Assembly (NCBI RefSeq): GCF_001577525.1
Contig: NZ_CP013015.1
Coordinates: forward strand, 1,941,751 to 2,005,750
Source of the DNA: Candidatus Desulfofervidus auxilii
Lineage (GTDB): Bacteria; Desulfobacterota; Desulfofervidia; Desulfofervidales; Desulfofervidaceae
Length of the DNA: 64,000 nt
Direction: 5' to 3'
Shown here: one piece after another, positions 57,546-64,000 of the stretch
Numbering within the stretch: the first letter of the stretch is position 1
Layout of the letters: every line of letters starts with the position of its first letter
Program-made: the position numbers and the translations under genes
Notes under the pieces: model-generated
Told to the model about the DNA's origin: nothing
The model's input: the letters and a program-made list of their open reading frames with translations, nothing else
Databases searched by the model: none

Positions 57546-58163
57546 ATGGAAGTAGCATTTATAATAAAGGTCTTTGTTTCCATATTTATTATTGTTGATC
57601 CTATTGGACTTATTCCAGGATTTATTGCTCTTACTGCTTCTTATTCTCAATCAAAAATAAAGACTACTGTGTGGGAAACTACTTTAACCCTTATTTTAGT
57701 ACTCACAGTTTTTACTCTTTTTGGCAACGACATTCTTAACTTTTTTGGTATTACCATCCCTGCTTTTAGAATTGCTGGCGGGATAATTATTTTTATGATT
57801 GCTTGGCAAATGCTTCAAGCTAAACAAACAAGATTAAAAATATCTCCTGAAGAAGAGGTATATAGTAAGGAACAAGAAAAAATTGGTATTGTTCCCCTGG
57901 GTATTCCTATGCTGGCTGGACCAGGCGCTATTACTACGGTAATTGTCCTTAGTGGAGAAAAACAAATCCTTGCCAAATTTATAATTTTAGGGAGTGTCTT
58001 GGCTACTGCCTTCCTCACCTATTTCATTCTCCTATTTGCTAAACGTTTTTCTGATTGGCTGGGACCTACTGGTTTGTATATCTTTACCCGTTTGATGGGA
58101 CTTATTCTAGCTGCTATTGCAGTCCAGTTTGTAATCGATGGGATAAGAATTCTTAGCTTTTAA
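57546..58163 (+). CDS. MarC family integral membrane protein
   Basis: A 205-residue inner-membrane protein with six predicted hydrophobic helices. It has the MarC signature: FVSIFIIVDPIGLIPGFIAL in helix 1, FRIAGGIIIFMIAWQML in helix 3, VPLGIPMLAGPGAITTVIVL in the middle loop/helix, and a closing FTRLMGLILAAIAVQFVIDG. Despite the name, a role in multidrug resistance was not confirmed for E. coli MarC, and the transported solute is unknown. The start at ATG 57546 has no ribosome site but sits directly behind a promoter, consistent with a leaderless message. Confidence 0.9.
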   Translation: MEVAFIIKVFVSIFIIVDPIGLIPGFIALTASYSQSKIKTTVWETTLTLILVLTVFTLFGNDILNFFGITIPAFRIAGGIIIFMIAWQMLQAKQTRLKISPEEEVYSKEQEKIGIVPLGIPMLAGPGAITTVIVLSGEKQILAKFIILGSVLATAFLTYFILLFAKRFSDWLGPTGLYIFTRLMGLILAAIAVQFVIDGIRILSF

Positions 58164-58207
58164 GTCCCCAAAACAATATTTATGTAATATGTGCTTATCC
58201 TTAACAA

Positions 58208-58236
58208 TTGACAACCCAAGCTCAGTGTGGTATTTT
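58208..58236 (+). promoter_or_regulatory. promoter of tRNA-Gly
   Basis: TTGACA at 58208-58213, 17 bases, TATTTT at 58231-58236. The tRNA 5' end follows eight bases later. Confidence 0.7.
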
Positions 58237-58244
58237 TTAAACAA

Positions 58245-58319
58245 GCGGGTATAACTCAGTGGTAGAGTGCGAGCTTCCCAAGCTCGTGGTCGCGGGTTCG
58301 AATCCCGTTGCCCGCTCCA
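58245..58319 (+). tRNA. tRNA-Gly (anticodon CCC), CCA encoded
   Basis: A full cloverleaf. The acceptor stem is GCGGGTA/TGCCCGC, the D arm CTCAGTGGTAGAG, the anticodon stem CGAGC/GCTCG with loop TTCCCAA (anticodon CCC, reading GGG), the T arm CGGGTTCGAATCCCG, discriminator T, and genomic CCA at 58317-58319. It has its own promoter and terminator. Confidence 0.96.
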
Positions 58320-58334
58320 AAGAGCTTGATTTTT

Positions 58335-58359
58335 AAAGTGGGCTTTTGCCCACTTTTTT
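58335..58359 (+). terminator. intrinsic terminator behind tRNA-Gly
   Basis: AAAGTGGGC, loop TTTT, GCCCACTTT, then TTT. It lies between the tRNA and rimP and excludes a rimP start inside it. Confidence 0.75.
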
Positions 58360-58372
58360 ATTAGAGGGAAAA

Positions 58373-58840
58373 TTGAGTTTATATACGGAGAAAATTATAA
58401 AAAAGGTTAAAAAGTTAGTTATGCCGATTTTAGGAGACGAAGGCTTGGAATTAGTTGATGTTGAGTTTCAAAGAGAAAAACAAGGTTGGGTCTTACGGGT
58501 GTATATTGATAAGCCCGGGGGGGTAACTTTAGATGATTGCACAGACATAAGTTACCAATTAAGTGCTGTTTTGGATGTGGAAGACCTTATTGATACTAGT
58601 TATACGTTGGAAGTTTCTTCTCCTGGTCTTACCCGACCACTTAAAGAGCTAAGTGATTATGAAAGATATAAAGGGCAATTAGTAAAGATTAAAACTTATA
58701 AACCCATAGATGGAAAGAAGGTATTTAGAGGTAAATTGATTGGTTTAGAAAATGAAATAGTGAAAATTGAGAATGAAAAGGGAGAACACGAAATTCCTTT
58801 TAAAATTATTGCAAAGGCAAATTTAAATTTTGAGCTTTAG
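58373..58840 (+). CDS. rimP: ribosome maturation factor RimP
   Basis: A 155-residue protein that assists 30S subunit maturation. Typical segments are GLELVDVEFQREKQGWVLRV, YIDKPGGVTLDDCTDISYQL, and YTLEVSSPGLTRPLK, followed by the C-terminal SH3-like part (KIKTYKPIDGKKVFRGKL). The TTG at 58373 was chosen, with GAGGG four bases upstream. A reading from 58346 would begin inside the tRNA terminator. It heads the classical rimP-nusA-infB operon. Confidence 0.93.
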   Translation: MSLYTEKIIKKVKKLVMPILGDEGLELVDVEFQREKQGWVLRVYIDKPGGVTLDDCTDISYQLSAVLDVEDLIDTSYTLEVSSPGLTRPLKELSDYERYKGQLVKIKTYKPIDGKKVFRGKLIGLENEIVKIENEKGEHEIPFKIIAKANLNFEL

Positions 58841-58855
58841 GAGTATTTTTAACTG

Positions 58856-60133
58856 ATGGAGCTGAAAAGAATTATTGAACAATTAACCAAAGATAAAGGC
58901 ATTGAAAAGGAGTTTTTAATAAAAACCATTGAAGAAGCAGTCTATTCAGCAGCAAGAAAAAAGTATGGTCTTCAAGCTGACATTGAGGTTGTGTATAATG
59001 AAGAAACAGGAGAGATAGAAGTTTATCTTTTTAAAACAGTGGTAGAAACACTTACCAATCCAATAAAAGAAATAATTTTGAGTGAGGCCCAAAAGCTAAA
59101 CCAGGAGGTAGAACTAGGAGATAGCGTGGGGATAAAACTGAGTATGGCTGAATTTGGAAGGATAGCTGCTCAAGCGGCCAAACAGGTAATTCTCCAAAGA
59201 ATGAAGGAAGCAGAAGAAGAAATTATATATGAAGAGTTCAAAGATAGGAAAGGAGAGGTAGTAAATGGAATTGTCCAACGATTAGATAAAGAAGGAGTTA
59301 TAGTTAATCTGGGAAAGACAGAAGCACTTTTACCCTGGGGAGAAGTTATTCCTAATAAAGACAATTTTAAAAGAGGAGATAGATTAAGAGCCTATATCTT
59401 GGATGTAAGAAAGGAGAGTAAAATATCACAAATTATACTTTCTAGGACACACCCTGCCTTTCTCATTGCCTTGTTTACTTTAGAAGTGCCTGAAATTAGT
59501 GAAGGTATAGTTAAAATTATTAATGCAGCCCGTGAGCCTGGTAGCCGTGCAAAAATTGCCGTGACTTCGCAAGATCCGGATGTAGACCCTATTGGGGCTT
59601 GTGTGGGCATCAGGGGCTCAAGGGTTCAAAATGTGGTAAGGGAGTTAAAGGGAGAAAAAATAGATATTGTCCATTGGGATCCTGACCCAGCAAAATTTAT
59701 ATGCAATGCCATCGCCCCAGCAAAGGTATTAAAAGTAATTATGGATAAAGATGAACAACGTATGGAAATCATTGTCCCTGACGACCAACTTTCTCTTGCT
59801 ATTGGTAGACAGGGGCAAAATGTGCGTTTAGCTTCCAAATTAACAGGATGGAAACTTGATGTCCGGAGTAAAAGCAGATATAAAGAAATACAAAGATTAC
59901 AATATGAAAGTTTATTGAAAGTAGATGGAATGACCAAAGAAATTGCTGATTTATTGACCCAAAATGAAATTGTTTCTGCTGAGGAATTAGCCCAAGCTAC
60001 CGTAGAAGAGTTAAAAGGGCTGGGATTTAGAGAAGATAAAGCCTTGGCATTAATTACTGCTGCCGAAAAATTTATGTCTACGCCTCAAGCGACAGAAGAT
60101 GTGAAATTAGAAGCCGAAAGTGGAGAAGAATAA
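58856..60133 (+). CDS. nusA: transcription termination/antitermination factor NusA
   Basis: A 425-residue RNA-polymerase-binding factor. It has an N-terminal domain to about residue 125, an S1 domain (KGEVVNGIVQRLDKEGVIVN), and two KH domains with REPGSRAKIAV, VGIRGSRVQNVVRELKGEKI and LAIGRQGQNVRLASKLTGWK. A helix-hairpin-helix-like tail follows (GLGFREDKALALITAAEKFM). It regulates pausing, termination and antitermination. The ATG is at 58856, with GGAG about 12 bases upstream. It is cotranscribed with rimP and infB. Confidence 0.97.
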   Translation: MELKRIIEQLTKDKGIEKEFLIKTIEEAVYSAARKKYGLQADIEVVYNEETGEIEVYLFKTVVETLTNPIKEIILSEAQKLNQEVELGDSVGIKLSMAEFGRIAAQAAKQVILQRMKEAEEEIIYEEFKDRKGEVVNGIVQRLDKEGVIVNLGKTEALLPWGEVIPNKDNFKRGDRLRAYILDVRKESKISQIILSRTHPAFLIALFTLEVPEISEGIVKIINAAREPGSRAKIAVTSQDPDVDPIGACVGIRGSRVQNVVRELKGEKIDIVHWDPDPAKFICNAIAPAKVLKVIMDKDEQRMEIIVPDDQLSLAIGRQGQNVRLASKLTGWKLDVRSKSRYKEIQRLQYESLLKVDGMTKEIADLLTQNEIVSAEELAQATVEELKGLGFREDKALALITAAEKFMSTPQATEDVKLEAESGEE

Positions 60134-60186
60134 ATTTTATCTTCAAGCCTCAGGATTAAAGACAGTAGGAGGCTTAATAGAATAAT

Positions 60187-62574
60187 ATGGCTAAAGTTAA
60201 AGTGTATCAATTAGCAAAAGAGTTGAAAATATCCAGTAAAGAACTTCTTTATCGTCTGGAAGATTTGGGAATCATGGTAAAAAACCACATGAGCACTCTT
60301 ACCACAGATGAGGTGGTTAAAATAAGAGAAGCATTTGCTAAAATACCTCCAAAAGCAAAACAAAAAAAGGTAATTATAAGAAAAAAACCTCCTACTACTA
60401 AGATGCCAATTAAAGAAATGCCAGTTACTTTGGAAGTTAAAGAAGAAAAAATTGAAGAAGAAATACCTAGTGTAACAGAAGAAATAACTCCTGTATCACC
60501 TAGCAAAGAAGAGTTGGTAGAAAAGACACAAACAGAAGAAGTCCCGGAAGAAAAACCTAAAAAGAAAAAGCCAAAAGAAGAGGCCTTAGATATTGAAGAA
60601 AAAAAGAGAAGAAAAAAACCACCCCTTCCTCGCAAGAGACATCGGCAAGTGGTTATAGATATATTTGAAGAAGAGGAGGAGACATCTCCTGTTATTTATC
60701 CTGCAGAGGTTATACCTATTCCCAAACCCAAGCCAAAAAAGAAAGAAGGAAAACCGCCTTTAAAACCAGTTACTGCCCCTCCTAAGCCTATTAAGCGCCG
60801 GATTGAAATGGGAGAAACCATTACGGTGGGTGAATTAGCTCGAGCTATGGGAGTAAAGGCAGGAGAGTTGATAAAGAAACTTATGAGTTTAGGGGTAATG
60901 AGTACCATTAACCAGCCATTAGATTACGATACAGCCTCTTTAGTAGCTAGTGAATTTGATTATGAGGTAAAACAAGTAGGTTTTGTAGAGGAAGATGTTC
61001 TTAAACCCATACCTGATAAACCTGAAGATTTGAAACCCCGTCCACCTGTAGTTACAGTAATGGGACATGTGGATCATGGCAAAACTTCTCTTTTAGATGC
61101 CATCCGTCACACCAATGTTATTTCTATAGAAACAGGTGGGATTACTCAACACATAGGTGCTTATTATGTGAACCTAGATAAAGGAAATGTCGTGTTTTTA
61201 GACACACCTGGTCATGAAGCCTTTACTGCTATGCGTGCACGGGGAGCTCAAGTAACAGACATCGTAGTATTGGTAGTGGCAGCAGATGATGGAGTAATGG
61301 AGCAAACAAGAGAGGCCATTAATCATGCCAAAGAAGCAGGTGTGCCCATAGTGGTAGCTATTAATAAAATAGATAAACCCAATGCTAACCCAGAAAAGGT
61401 GAAAAGGGAGCTATCAAAACTCGGCCTTACACCAGAAGAGTGGGGAGGAGATACCCTTTATGCAGAGATCTCTGCTAAAAAAAGAATTGGGATTGACAAT
61501 TTGTTAGAATTAATTTTGTTACAAGCTGAGATGTTAGAACTCAAGGCAAATCCTAATAAACCAGCCCGTGGAATAGTGATAGAAGCCCGTTTAGACAAAG
61601 GGAGAGGTCCTGTAGCTACTGTCCTGGTTAAAGAAGGGACTCTTAAAATAGGTGATTTCTTTGTATGTGGTCTTCATTATGGAAAGATAAGGGCTATGTT
61701 CAATGACCGAGGAGAATCAGTGAGAAAAGTAGGCCCATCATTGCCAGTAGAAATTCAGGGTATTTCTGGTGTTCCTGAAGCAGGGGATTCTTTAGTAGTG
61801 GTGAAGGATGAAAAAATAGCTAAAGAAATTAGCCATTATCGCCAACAGAAACAGAGAGAAGCAACATTAGTGAGGGCAGGTGTAAGTTTAGAAAATCTGT
61901 ATGAAAAAATAGAAGAGGGGGAAATTAAAGAATTAAAACTTATTATCAAAGCCGATGTCCAGGGTTCAGTAGAAGCATTGAAAGAAGCTTTAACTAAATT
62001 AAGTACCCAAGAGATAAAGATAAATATAATCCATGCCTCTACAGGAGTAATTACTGAATCAGATATTTTACTTGCCTCTGCATCACATGCAGTTATAATT
62101 GGTTTTAATATTAGGCCTAGTGCTAAAGTTATGGATTTAGCAGAGAAAGAAAAAGTAGATATTCGTTATTATGACGTCATTTACCAACTATTGGATGATA
62201 TTCAAGCTTCAATAAAGGGCTTGCTTGGACCAGAATATAAAGAAAAAGTTATAGGAGAAGCTGAAATTAGGCAGCTTTTTAAAGTGCCCAAAGTGGGAGT
62301 AGTGGCAGGTTGTTATGTGAGAAAGGGAGAGATAAAACGGTCTTGTAAAGTGAGAATCTTAAGAGATGGAGTGGTAGTATATAATGGACAGTTATCTTCT
62401 TTAAAACGTTTTAAAGAAGATGTAAAAGAAGTAGGAACAGGCTATGAGTGTGGAATGAGCTTTGAAAACTTCCAGGACATTAAAGTAGGAGATATAATTG
62501 AGGCCTATATAGTGGAAGAGGTAGAAAAAACCATTGATTTTAGAGCGAAAACTCAAAGAACGGATAATGGATAG
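60187..62574 (+). CDS. infB: translation initiation factor IF-2
   Basis: A 795-residue GTPase that brings initiator tRNA to the ribosome. The N-terminal IF2-N motif ([20 protein letters not shown]) is followed by a long charged Lys/Glu/Pro-rich linker to about residue 200 and a second IF2-N-like motif ([20 protein letters not shown]). The G domain follows ([42 protein letters not shown]), then domains II-IV. The ATG is at 60187, with AGGAGG about 16 bases upstream, which is rather far. It is the third gene of the rimP operon. Confidence 0.97.
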   Translation: MAKVKVYQLAKELKISSKELLYRLEDLGIMVKNHMSTLTTDEVVKIREAFAKIPPKAKQKKVIIRKKPPTTKMPIKEMPVTLEVKEEKIEEEIPSVTEEITPVSPSKEELVEKTQTEEVPEEKPKKKKPKEEALDIEEKKRRKKPPLPRKRHRQVVIDIFEEEEETSPVIYPAEVIPIPKPKPKKKEGKPPLKPVTAPPKPIKRRIEMGETITVGELARAMGVKAGELIKKLMSLGVMSTINQPLDYDTASLVASEFDYEVKQVGFVEEDVLKPIPDKPEDLKPRPPVVTVMGHVDHGKTSLLDAIRHTNVISIETGGITQHIGAYYVNLDKGNVVFLDTPGHEAFTAMRARGAQVTDIVVLVVAADDGVMEQTREAINHAKEAGVPIVVAINKIDKPNANPEKVKRELSKLGLTPEEWGGDTLYAEISAKKRIGIDNLLELILLQAEMLELKANPNKPARGIVIEARLDKGRGPVATVLVKEGTLKIGDFFVCGLHYGKIRAMFNDRGESVRKVGPSLPVEIQGISGVPEAGDSLVVVKDEKIAKEISHYRQQKQREATLVRAGVSLENLYEKIEEGEIKELKLIIKADVQGSVEALKEALTKLSTQEIKINIIHASTGVITESDILLASASHAVIIGFNIRPSAKVMDLAEKEKVDIRYYDVIYQLLDDIQASIKGLLGPEYKEKVIGEAEIRQLFKVPKVGVVAGCYVRKGEIKRSCKVRILRDGVVVYNGQLSSLKRFKEDVKEVGTGYECGMSFENFQDIKVGDIIEAYIVEEVEKTIDFRAKTQRTDNG

Positions 62575-62695
62575 GAGTTTGAAGACTGTTTAATTATGAA
62601 TTACTCTTTGCAAATTACAAAATACCACCTCTCTGTTAAATATATGCTAACTATTTTATAAAGAATTTTGTTAGTAGTTTTGGAGTTATTTAACT

Positions 62696-63025
62696 ATGTT
62701 TGTGGGTGTGAGCCAAATCTTAATGCGCTTACCTGAGAATCACTCCTTAAAAGGCAAAAGGCGAGTTATACACCAGATTGTGGACAGAGTAAAAAACAGA
62801 TTTAATGTTTCTATAGCTGAGGTAGGAGCCCATGACCGATGGCAGACAATTCAACTTGGGCTATGTAAAGTAGGTTTAAATGAGAATAAGGTTCAAGCAG
62901 AGATAAATAAAGTAGTTGATTTTATTAATGATATGAATCTCACAGAGATAATTGATGCAGAGATAGAAATTATTTCCTTTTCTACCAGAACGACTGTTTA
63001 TGAAAAATTATCTCCCTGCCTCTAA
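62696..63025 (+). CDS. DUF503 (YlxP-like) protein
   Basis: A 109-residue protein of the DUF503/YlxP family, usually found beside infB and rbfA in Gram-positives and deltaproteobacteria. Typical elements are MFVGVSQILMRLPENHSLKG, KRRVIHQIVDRVKNRFNVSI, AEVGAHDRWQTIQLGL and the ending AEIEIISFSTRTTVYE. Function is unestablished, with a ribosome-related role suspected from its constant neighbourhood. The ATG at 62696 has a GGAG site about 11 bases upstream. It overlaps the truB reading frame by 26 bases. Confidence 0.9.
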   Translation: MFVGVSQILMRLPENHSLKGKRRVIHQIVDRVKNRFNVSIAEVGAHDRWQTIQLGLCKVGLNENKVQAEINKVVDFINDMNLTEIIDAEIEIISFSTRTTVYEKLSPCL

Positions 63026-63944
63026 AGAGTTGAAACCAAAGATTAGGATGAAAGAAATATCAGGCATATTTGTTATTGACAAACCAGGGGGTATTACTTC
63101 CTTTGAAATAGTGAGGCGGATTAAAACCTGGCTTAATCTGAAAAAAGTAGGCCACGGTGGCACTTTAGACCCATTAGCTACTGGAGTTTTACCCGTTTTT
63201 ATCAATAAAGCCACCAAAATTGCTCAGTTTTTTCTAAACATGGATAAGACTTATATGGCTACTATGCGTCTTGGTTTAGAGACAGAAACCATGGATATTG
63301 AAGGAGAAATAACACGTGTTTGCAAAAAAATAGATGTTTCCATAGAAGAATTGCAAATGGTAATGCGAGGTTTTCAGGGAAAGATTACTCAGATTCCCCC
63401 TTCTTATTCCAGTCTCAAGGTAGGTGGAGTTCCTCTTTATAAATGGGCAAGGAAGGGTATTAAGATACAACCTGCTCCGAGGGAAGTAGAAATTTATGAG
63501 TTAAAGCTTAAGAGCTTTAGACCCCCGGAAGTGGATTTTGAAGTCTCATGCTCTAAAGGCACATACATTAGAACATTATGTTCAGATATAGGGAAAAAAC
63601 TGGGTTGCGGTGCTTGTTTGGTCAGTTTAAGAAGATTGAAGACAGGTCCTTTTACTATTGAAATGGCTATTCCTCTTGAGGTTTTAAAGGAGGCTGTAAA
63701 AGCAGGAAAATGGCAGGATTATCTCTTGGACTTAAATAAAGCTCTAGCTAATTTTGAAGCGGTAGTGCTTAATAAAAAGCAAGAGGAACAGGTTAAACAT
63801 GGAAGATTTATTCGCTGGCCTTATAAACTGACAAGGCCATTAATTCGTGCCTTAAACAAAGAAAATCAATTGGTTGCCTTATTGCAAACCCAAGAGACTC
63901 AAAAAGGTATGCAATTACGACCAGTAAAGGTTTTTGATATTTAA
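63000..63944 (+). CDS. truB: tRNA pseudouridine-55 synthase
   Basis: A 314-residue TruB that makes pseudouridine 55 in the T loop of tRNAs. The N-terminal GIFVIDKPGGITSFEIV and the catalytic aspartate in GHGGTLDPLATGVLPV are intact, as are YMATMRLGLETETMDIEG, IPPSYSSLKVGGVPLYKWAR and CSKGTYIRTLCSDIG. The C-terminal part carries a short PUA-like region. The start could be ATG 63000 (overlapping DUF503) or ATG 63048 just before the conserved region; neither has a good ribosome site. rbfA, often found between infB and truB, is not here. Confidence 0.95.
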   Translation: MKNYLPASKELKPKIRMKEISGIFVIDKPGGITSFEIVRRIKTWLNLKKVGHGGTLDPLATGVLPVFINKATKIAQFFLNMDKTYMATMRLGLETETMDIEGEITRVCKKIDVSIEELQMVMRGFQGKITQIPPSYSSLKVGGVPLYKWARKGIKIQPAPREVEIYELKLKSFRPPEVDFEVSCSKGTYIRTLCSDIGKKLGCGACLVSLRRLKTGPFTIEMAIPLEVLKEAVKAGKWQDYLLDLNKALANFEAVVLNKKQEEQVKHGRFIRWPYKLTRPLIRALNKENQLVALLQTQETQKGMQLRPVKVFDI

Positions 63945-63959
63945 GGAAGGAGGATAAAA

Positions 63960-64000
63960 ATGACATTAATGCCAGAACAAAAACAAGAAATTATCAGGAA
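63960..64000 (+). CDS. rpsO: ribosomal protein S15 (partial, runs off right edge)
   Basis: Only the first 13 codons are inside the window (MTLMPEQKQEIIR). They fit the S15 N-terminus, and rpsO normally follows truB. The ATG at 63960 is preceded by AAGGAGG, an ideal ribosome site. The identification relies on this short match plus position. Confidence 0.75.
   Translation, partial: MTLMPEQKQEIIR

Noticed and set aside
58346-58372. Upstream rimP start at 58346
   Set aside because: It lies inside the tRNA-Gly terminator stem; a TTG with a ribosome site at 58373 fits better.

Overview
The window reads as a bacterial chromosome of low G+C content. It is most likely a thermophilic, anaerobic, sulfate-reducer-type member of the Desulfobacterota. 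Support comes from a DVU0298-type HEAT protein with a zinc ribbon, an HdrC/MvhD/MetV/MetF redox block of the acetyl-CoA pathway, a bacterial NrpR regulator, three-part ferredoxin-linked glutamate synthase genes, and a HemC then CobA-HemD tetrapyrrole block. A relative of Candidatus Desulfofervidus is my guess, but the species cannot be fixed from sequence reading alone.

1-16.3 kb: one long minus-strand operon, read from a good promoter at 16347-16375. In transcription order it holds an RND/MMPL transporter, a B12-binding-type radical SAM enzyme, a nucleoside phosphorylase-like protein, an MtnA/eIF2B-like sugar-phosphate isomerase, a half-length eIF2B-like protein, a class II aldolase fused to an SCP2-like lipid-binding domain, an aldehyde dehydrogenase, two LolA-fold periplasmic proteins, an inserted four-helix-bundle gene, a DUF1302-like outer-membrane protein and three tandem acyl-CoA synthetases. 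The enzyme order matches the chemistry of the DHAP shunt (phosphorolysis, isomerisation, retro-aldol, oxidation, activation). The lipid-handling domains and envelope transport genes suggest the substrate may be a 5'-adenosylated lipid or hydrocarbon rather than plain 5'-deoxyadenosine. This is the strongest candidate for an undescribed system.

16.4-21.3 kb: an accessory island. It holds two decayed transposases, a burst of GC-rich palindromes (six inside one IS1634-type element), and an intact unusual gene fusing an HD phosphohydrolase domain to an eIF2B-like sensor domain.

21.3-28.1 kb: two CorC/HlyC-type CBS membrane proteins, a small exported protein, the DVU0298-type protein with an uncharacterised partner, a YkgJ cysteine-cluster protein and a TPR protein. 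28.3-37.5 kb: plus-strand nrpR with a palindromic candidate operator, then HdrC-ferredoxin, MvhD-like, MetV, MetF, a second MvhD-like protein, two ferredoxin/glutamate-synthase proteins and a fused amidotransferase-GXGXG glutamate synthase subunit. 37.7-46.6 kb: HflX, a repeat-rich intergenic region, heptose kinase, DUF4416, YicC, a methyltransferase, THEP1 NTPase, FmdB, HemC and CobA-HemD. 46.8-50.9 kb: trehalose genes by two routes (TPS/TPP fusion and TreT-like). 50.9-57.1 kb: M23 peptidase, Mn-dependent pyrophosphatase, RecG, an unknown exported protein and DeoC. 57.5-64 kb: MarC, tRNA-Gly(CCC), then the rimP-nusA-infB-DUF503-truB-rpsO operon, which lacks rbfA here and runs off the right edge.

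hflX and recG both appear to begin at unusual codons (ATA and ATT). Several intergenic regions carry dispersed palindromic or MITE-like elements.
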